From: Helicoverpa zea
Lineage: Eukaryota > Arthropoda > Insecta > Lepidoptera > Noctuidae
Direction of reading: 5' to 3'
Assembly: GCF_022581195.2 (NCBI RefSeq)
Contig: NC_061469.1
Coordinates: forward strand, 3,658,001 to 3,722,000
DNA: 64,000 bases
Part shown: in pieces, positions 59,980 to 64,000 of the stretch
Layout of the letters: each line of letters starts with the position of its first letter
Numbering within the stretch: the stretch's first letter is position 1
Translations under genes and position numbers: made by a program
The notes under the pieces: model-generated
What the model was told of the DNA's origin: nothing
The model's input: the letters and a program-made list of their open reading frames with translations, nothing else
Databases searched by the model: none

Positions 59980-60495
59980 TATATGTGATAAAATTTACGA
60001 TGTTACAATTTATTCTATAAGCCTGTAAGGGGAAAGTATTTTTAAAATTGCATTTAAAAAATAAACATACACTGAGCATAATATGAAGTAGGTAATTAGT
60101 AAGATGGAAGATTTTTTTGATAACTAGTAAAAAAAAATACTGTCTATCAAAAGTATAATTTTTCCAATAACTGAAGTATATAAGTGTGTTATGTGAGAAG
60201 CAAAAGGCATAAAAAGCAGATATAAAAGAAAGAATCAGATGAAATATTATATTAGCTAGGAAAAAAATGTACATATTTATAATTTGTACATTTTTATATT
60301 ATATATATTATTTGTAAATTATAGATTCCAAGATCCGCTTCGGGAACCCTGAAATTAGATAAATAATAAGCAATAAATTTTGAAATAGGAAGGCCCTATC
60401 ATGTGACTTTTATTATCAGTACTAATATTATTACCTATGTTTAGAAAATAACCTTACTGAGATGAATTATGTACCTATATAATGCTTATTAAATC
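59980..60495. repeat. Left half of a local duplication plus spacer
   Basis: Sequence 59980-60210 (acaatttattctataagcct, acatacactgagcataatat, actgtctatcaaaagtataa) resembles 60785-61020 (gttttattctgtaagctcga, agatacactgagcataatgt, actgtctataaaaattatag). No gene is visible. Confidence 0.55.
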
Positions 60496-60781
60496 TTAGT
60501 GGCCTTGTGGGTAAAGAACCAACCTCTCAAGTATGAGTGTGGGTACGATTTCAGGACAGTTTGTACGTACTCTCTAAGTATATCTTGGACGAAAATGACT
60601 GTGTTTTGGAGGGAACGATAAACTGTAGGTCCTGGCCGTGATGTGAACATCTTAAGCAGTCACTACGGGTAGTCAGAAAGTCATTAAGCCAGCAAGTCTG
60701 AAAACCAGTCTTATCAATGGTTATCGGGTTGCCCGGTGGGTAACTTGGGTAGTGGAAGTCAGATAGGCGGTCGTTCCGAGT
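60496..60781 (+). mobile_element. tRNA-headed SINE, family 1, diverged
   Basis: The head ttagtggccttgtgggtaaa to caagtatgagtgtgggtacg matches the tRNA-like head at 11723, with a decayed B box. The body (agcagtcactacgggtagtc, gttatcgggttgcccggtgg, aggcggtcgttcc) matches the neighbours. Confidence 0.75.
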
Positions 60782-60784
60782 AAA

Positions 60785-61020
60785 AAACAAGTTTTATTCT
60801 GTAAGCTCGAGATCTATAAAGCAAAGGTACATTTTATTTAGTGCAACCAATAGATTAAAAATTGTTAAAAAAAAATGAAGATACACTGAGCATAATGTAC
60901 CTACCAAAAGTCTAATTGTGACATAATTAGTAAGTATATATACTGTCTATAAAAATTATAGATTTTTCTAATAACTAGTATGTACCTAATTGTATGATGT
61001 TATGTAAAAAGATAAATAGT
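60785..61020. repeat. Right half of the local duplication
   Basis: Diverged partner of 59980-60210, each lying just downstream of a SINE. Confidence 0.5.
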
Positions 61021-61029
61021 TATATAATA

Positions 61030-61100
61030 TTCATCATCATCATCATCTTCTGAGCCTTTTCCCAACTGCGTTGGGGTCGGCTTTCAGTCTAACCGGATAT
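61030..61100 (-). mobile_element. SINE family 1 3' fragment
   Basis: The segment (atc)n, ttctgagccttttcccaact, gcgttggggtcggctttcag is the reverse complement of the SINE end seen at 12050-12110. Confidence 0.65.
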
Positions 61101-62820
61101 AATATTGAATCTGATGAAATAGTAATTAGGAAAACGCAGCTATGTTCCAGTGTAGCACATAGGGCGACTGCCCATCAATAGAAATCCTACTAATATCGCT
61201 ACTGTTTGTGGTTTTGTATGTTTGTTTTTCAAAACCAAAATAATAATAAGGCACCCTAATTACATAGAGATTGTGTTCGGGCTTAACACATGAGATAATT
61301 TTTTATCTGGGTGCGGTAACTTCTCTGGACGCGTGAAAACCCGCGGTCAGAAACTTGTATCAAAATAATAATTAAGTTAAACCACACAGAAAAAAAACTA
61401 TTCTATTGCTTAGAGGTTGACAACAAGAAATATATATTATCTTTGAAAGGTCACTGGGCTAACTGACCCGCTTTGCAAAAGTGGCAGATATAATAATAAT
61501 CAAAATAGTTTTAAATTAAGGGGAATAGGACGTTTATTTGAATATAAATATTACTAAAATTCCATGGAGAAGGTCCATAGGTCAGAACGCTAGTTTGTAT
61601 TTTTAACAGACTTCTCAAAGAGAAGGAGGATGGTCAATTCGGATGTTCAGGATAAGCTGAGGATCTGGAAACCCTGAGGAATAGGAAGTTTTCTCATTCC
61701 GGCACCAGAGCACCAATGATTTTCCCATCTTAGCACCGTTATCTATCACTTTGGTGTCGATAAAGTAACAAAAAATATATAAATAAAAATAATTAATGTT
61801 TACACTTGCTTTTCTCTAGATTCCCATAACTCACATTGATGCGAATAATGCTGAAGTAAATCAGGAACTCATATAATTGTACTGTACCTTACCCTTACCG
61901 TAATGGAAAACTCTGCAAAACTGATATCCTTAAAAACGAATGACATATTTCTAATGTTTCGATATGTCGCTATCGTTATTTTTAAGCCAAGGCACAAACC
62001 AAGGTCTCCATGGCTTGCAAATTGCTGGGCCATTGAAAATAACTACCTACTTTATATGCCTACAATCAAAATGCAAAGTTGCTGTAAATGTGTGCTAATT
62101 AGGAGCTTTAAGGTACAAATAAATCAGTTACTACTTTAACATCGGCACGAAATATCCTTGCATACCACGGCTATATAGCTAGCTTGTCAATAGCTGTGGG
62201 TACCTATTTTTAAGCTAGGTTAGAAGTTTGGGGCTGCGGGATTGTTCGAAAACAAAATTGCCGTAGTGACTGACTTACCTAATTACTGAAACACAAGGTT
62301 CAAGGATTATGAGTTTCTGTGAGAATGGTGAATCTAACAATTAGGAGAATCTTGATGGAATGGAATCTAAATTCTGATTAGAAAGTAGATAAGTGAGTTT
62401 GTCTGTCTATTGTGTTTTCATGCCAAAACTAAACGTATTAAAATTAGAGGTACTCAGATGGTCTACAGGCTGAGAAAGGACACAGGTTACTTTTTATAGT
62501 GTTTCAAAAAATTGTGTTGTGTATTACCTACCTAAGCTGAAAATTGAAGAGGAGGTAGTTTAGACTCGGGAGGACGTAAAATAGTTTTTGTCACCATCCG
62601 GCAACGGGAGGCAGTTATCACTTGACGCGGGTGAAACCGCGGGCGGAGGCTAGTAGTGGATACTAATAGGGTAGGTAGGTATATTCAGATATGCCTCGTG
62701 GAAAATACTTAACAATCATAGTTCAATCATTTGTATTTTATTTAACGATAGTTTTATTAGCGCTTGTAGTGACCTTTAGTCTAACGGGTGGTTAGTATCT
62801 ATTAAGGATTCATAGACATT
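61101..62820. other. Non-coding stretch with two fragments of common interspersed repeats
   Basis: Pieces of the common lepidopteran repeat are seen at about 61185-61340 (aatcctactaatatcgctac) and 62625-62655 (gcgggtgaaaccgcgggcgg). No gene is supported. Confidence 0.45.
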
Positions 62821-62960
62821 CTTACCACAAAAACTTTTTAACTTCAGTTTAAGGCTTGTCTAAAAAAATGTCAAATTATGACGTTGACATATGGTTCATT
62901 TTGGAGCCACATTTTTTTTAGACAAGTGTAAAACAGTGGTTAAAGTTTTTGTAGTAAGGC
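62821..62960 (-). mobile_element. Small MITE, copy 3
   Basis: Reverse orientation of the copies at 26052 and 52150: cttaccacaaaaacttttta at the left, ttaaagtttttgtagtaagg at the right, and atgacgttgacatatggttc inside. It is somewhat more diverged. Confidence 0.8.
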
Positions 62961-63861
62961 CATGAGTTGCTACACAAGGATTCATACTATTAACTGAACT
63001 TTGCTGTTCCATGCAAAAATGATTTCCAATTGGGCATAATCGAATGGCTCTAGAAAGGAGTTCGTGTTTGTGTTTTTTTTTTTCATATCTGCGTAGGTAC
63101 CTAACATGGCTGGCACAGCGGTGCTCACGCCTTATAAAATAAAATAGACAATATTATTACCATAAACATTAACTCAGGCACACAGAACAGGATTACTCAA
63201 ATCATCTCAACATTACAAGCGAACTGCCGTTTACCCGATCCGAGGGACTTGCATACCTTGAATTGGTTGAAATTCTGCGCCCAACAACTAAATTGGTTGG
63301 TTTGGAGCCCTCAAATACTTGTAGCGCTGTCATCGAAGTGAACAGTTGGATCAGTTTGTTGAAATGAAGCCGCATTGTCTGAGACGAGGAAGGGAGCATT
63401 CGACGGCTGCTATGAATCTAAAGTTACTCTAGGGTTGGTGGTAAGCTTTAGTAAAGTAGCAAGCCGTTTCAGATACGATTAAGTGAGTATTCACAAATTA
63501 CGTGGCTTACTATTGGTAAGAAAATTTTCAAAATCCTTTTAGCATATCTAGAGTTACCACCACCTACAATGTAGTGTAACTAAGTGCCAGTATTTAGCTT
63601 CGTTTTTTTTTGTTTGTGAAAGCTCTCTGATATATTTGACATAGTAATTCACGAGTACGTATCTTTTCTAAAGGGTACATGTATACGTATTATACTAACA
63701 TTTTGGTTTCAACTAAATCTATTAGTGCTTTTGTTGAGTCCAGATCGGAAAAGTAGGTCGTTTGATCTAACACACAGTTGTAATTTTCGTCTAACACTAT
63801 TCTGTTTTTTAATAAAAAGCACCGTCCCGACTTGAAAACGACTTAATTGTAAGTATTATTG
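62961..63861. other. Non-coding stretch
   Basis: No supported gene or repeat. Confidence 0.4.
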
Positions 63862-64000
63862 GTGTGGGGCCTGCTAACGCAGCGCCTTCCTACTTTTCTT
63901 TGGGCTAACTTATTACGATCGATCTGGCCATGGTCATCGGGGAGCAGTGGATGTGGGTTGCTGAAGATCAAGCAAAATGGCTAACCTAGGGGGAGGCCTT
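63862..64000 (+). pseudogene. RTE-type LINE fragment, cut by the window edge
   Basis: Near the end the plus strand reads WMWVAEDQAKWLT, stop, GEAF. This resembles the C-terminal end of RTE-class reverse transcriptases (a W-x-x-A-x-D-R-x-x-W-x-x-x-GEAF pattern) with an in-frame stop. The preceding bases (ctaacgcagcgccttcctac) are weaker. It is a 5'-truncated, decayed copy that continues beyond the window. Confidence 0.5.

Overview
The window looks like a piece of a moth or butterfly (Lepidoptera) genome, probably from a repeat-rich moth. It is AT-rich, its coding sequence is split by introns, and it is crowded with repeats of lepidopteran type: tRNA-headed SINEs, RTE and CR1 LINE tails ending in simple repeats, and many small inverted-repeat elements. 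There is no sign of bacterial organisation. The species cannot be named from the sequence alone.

Region 1 (1-10.75 kb, minus strand) is a 5'-nucleotidase/apyrase (metallophosphatase) locus with an unusual layout. One pair of 5' coding exons (10544-10749 and 10115-10268) encodes the signal peptide and the first metal-binding motifs. It is followed by four large terminal exons in tandem (6795-8285, 4515-5840, 2347-3735 and one running off the left edge from 1295). All four start at the same phase-0 junction, just before the SLGN(H)E motif, and the three whose ends are visible each carry their own stop. I see no other copies of the two 5' exons in the 64 kb. The simplest reading is one gene whose C-terminal half is chosen among four alternative last exons. 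One version (6795-8285) has lost most metal- and nucleotide-binding residues and looks like a pseudoenzyme. Two versions end in GPI-type signals and one has no membrane anchor. The start methionine is not in the first recognised exon. The best candidate is a short exon ending in ATG at 59403, next to a TATA-like box, which would imply an intron of about 48.7 kb.

Region 2 (10.75-38 kb) would lie inside that intron or be intergenic. It holds an intact intronless seven-transmembrane receptor-like gene on the plus strand (17636-18547). It also holds a hAT-type MITE with a perfect 8-bp target duplication, a 1.4 kb TA-flanked pogo/Tc1-like element with a relic transposase tail, several SINEs, a fold-back element and the first copy of a 1.15 kb hairpin-bearing repeat.

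Region 3 (38-44.4 kb) is an apparently full-length CR1-like LINE with both ORFs open. It lies inside a short tandem array of units of about 135 bp and is followed by a second LINE 3' tail.

Region 4 (44.4-64 kb) is mostly non-coding. It contains small MITEs, a nearly perfect 162-bp-arm hairpin, the inverted second copy of the 1.15 kb repeat, the candidate remote first exon, and a local duplication carrying SINEs that share a body but differ in their Pol III head (one 5S-rRNA-like, one tRNA-like). An RTE-type LINE fragment runs into the right edge.
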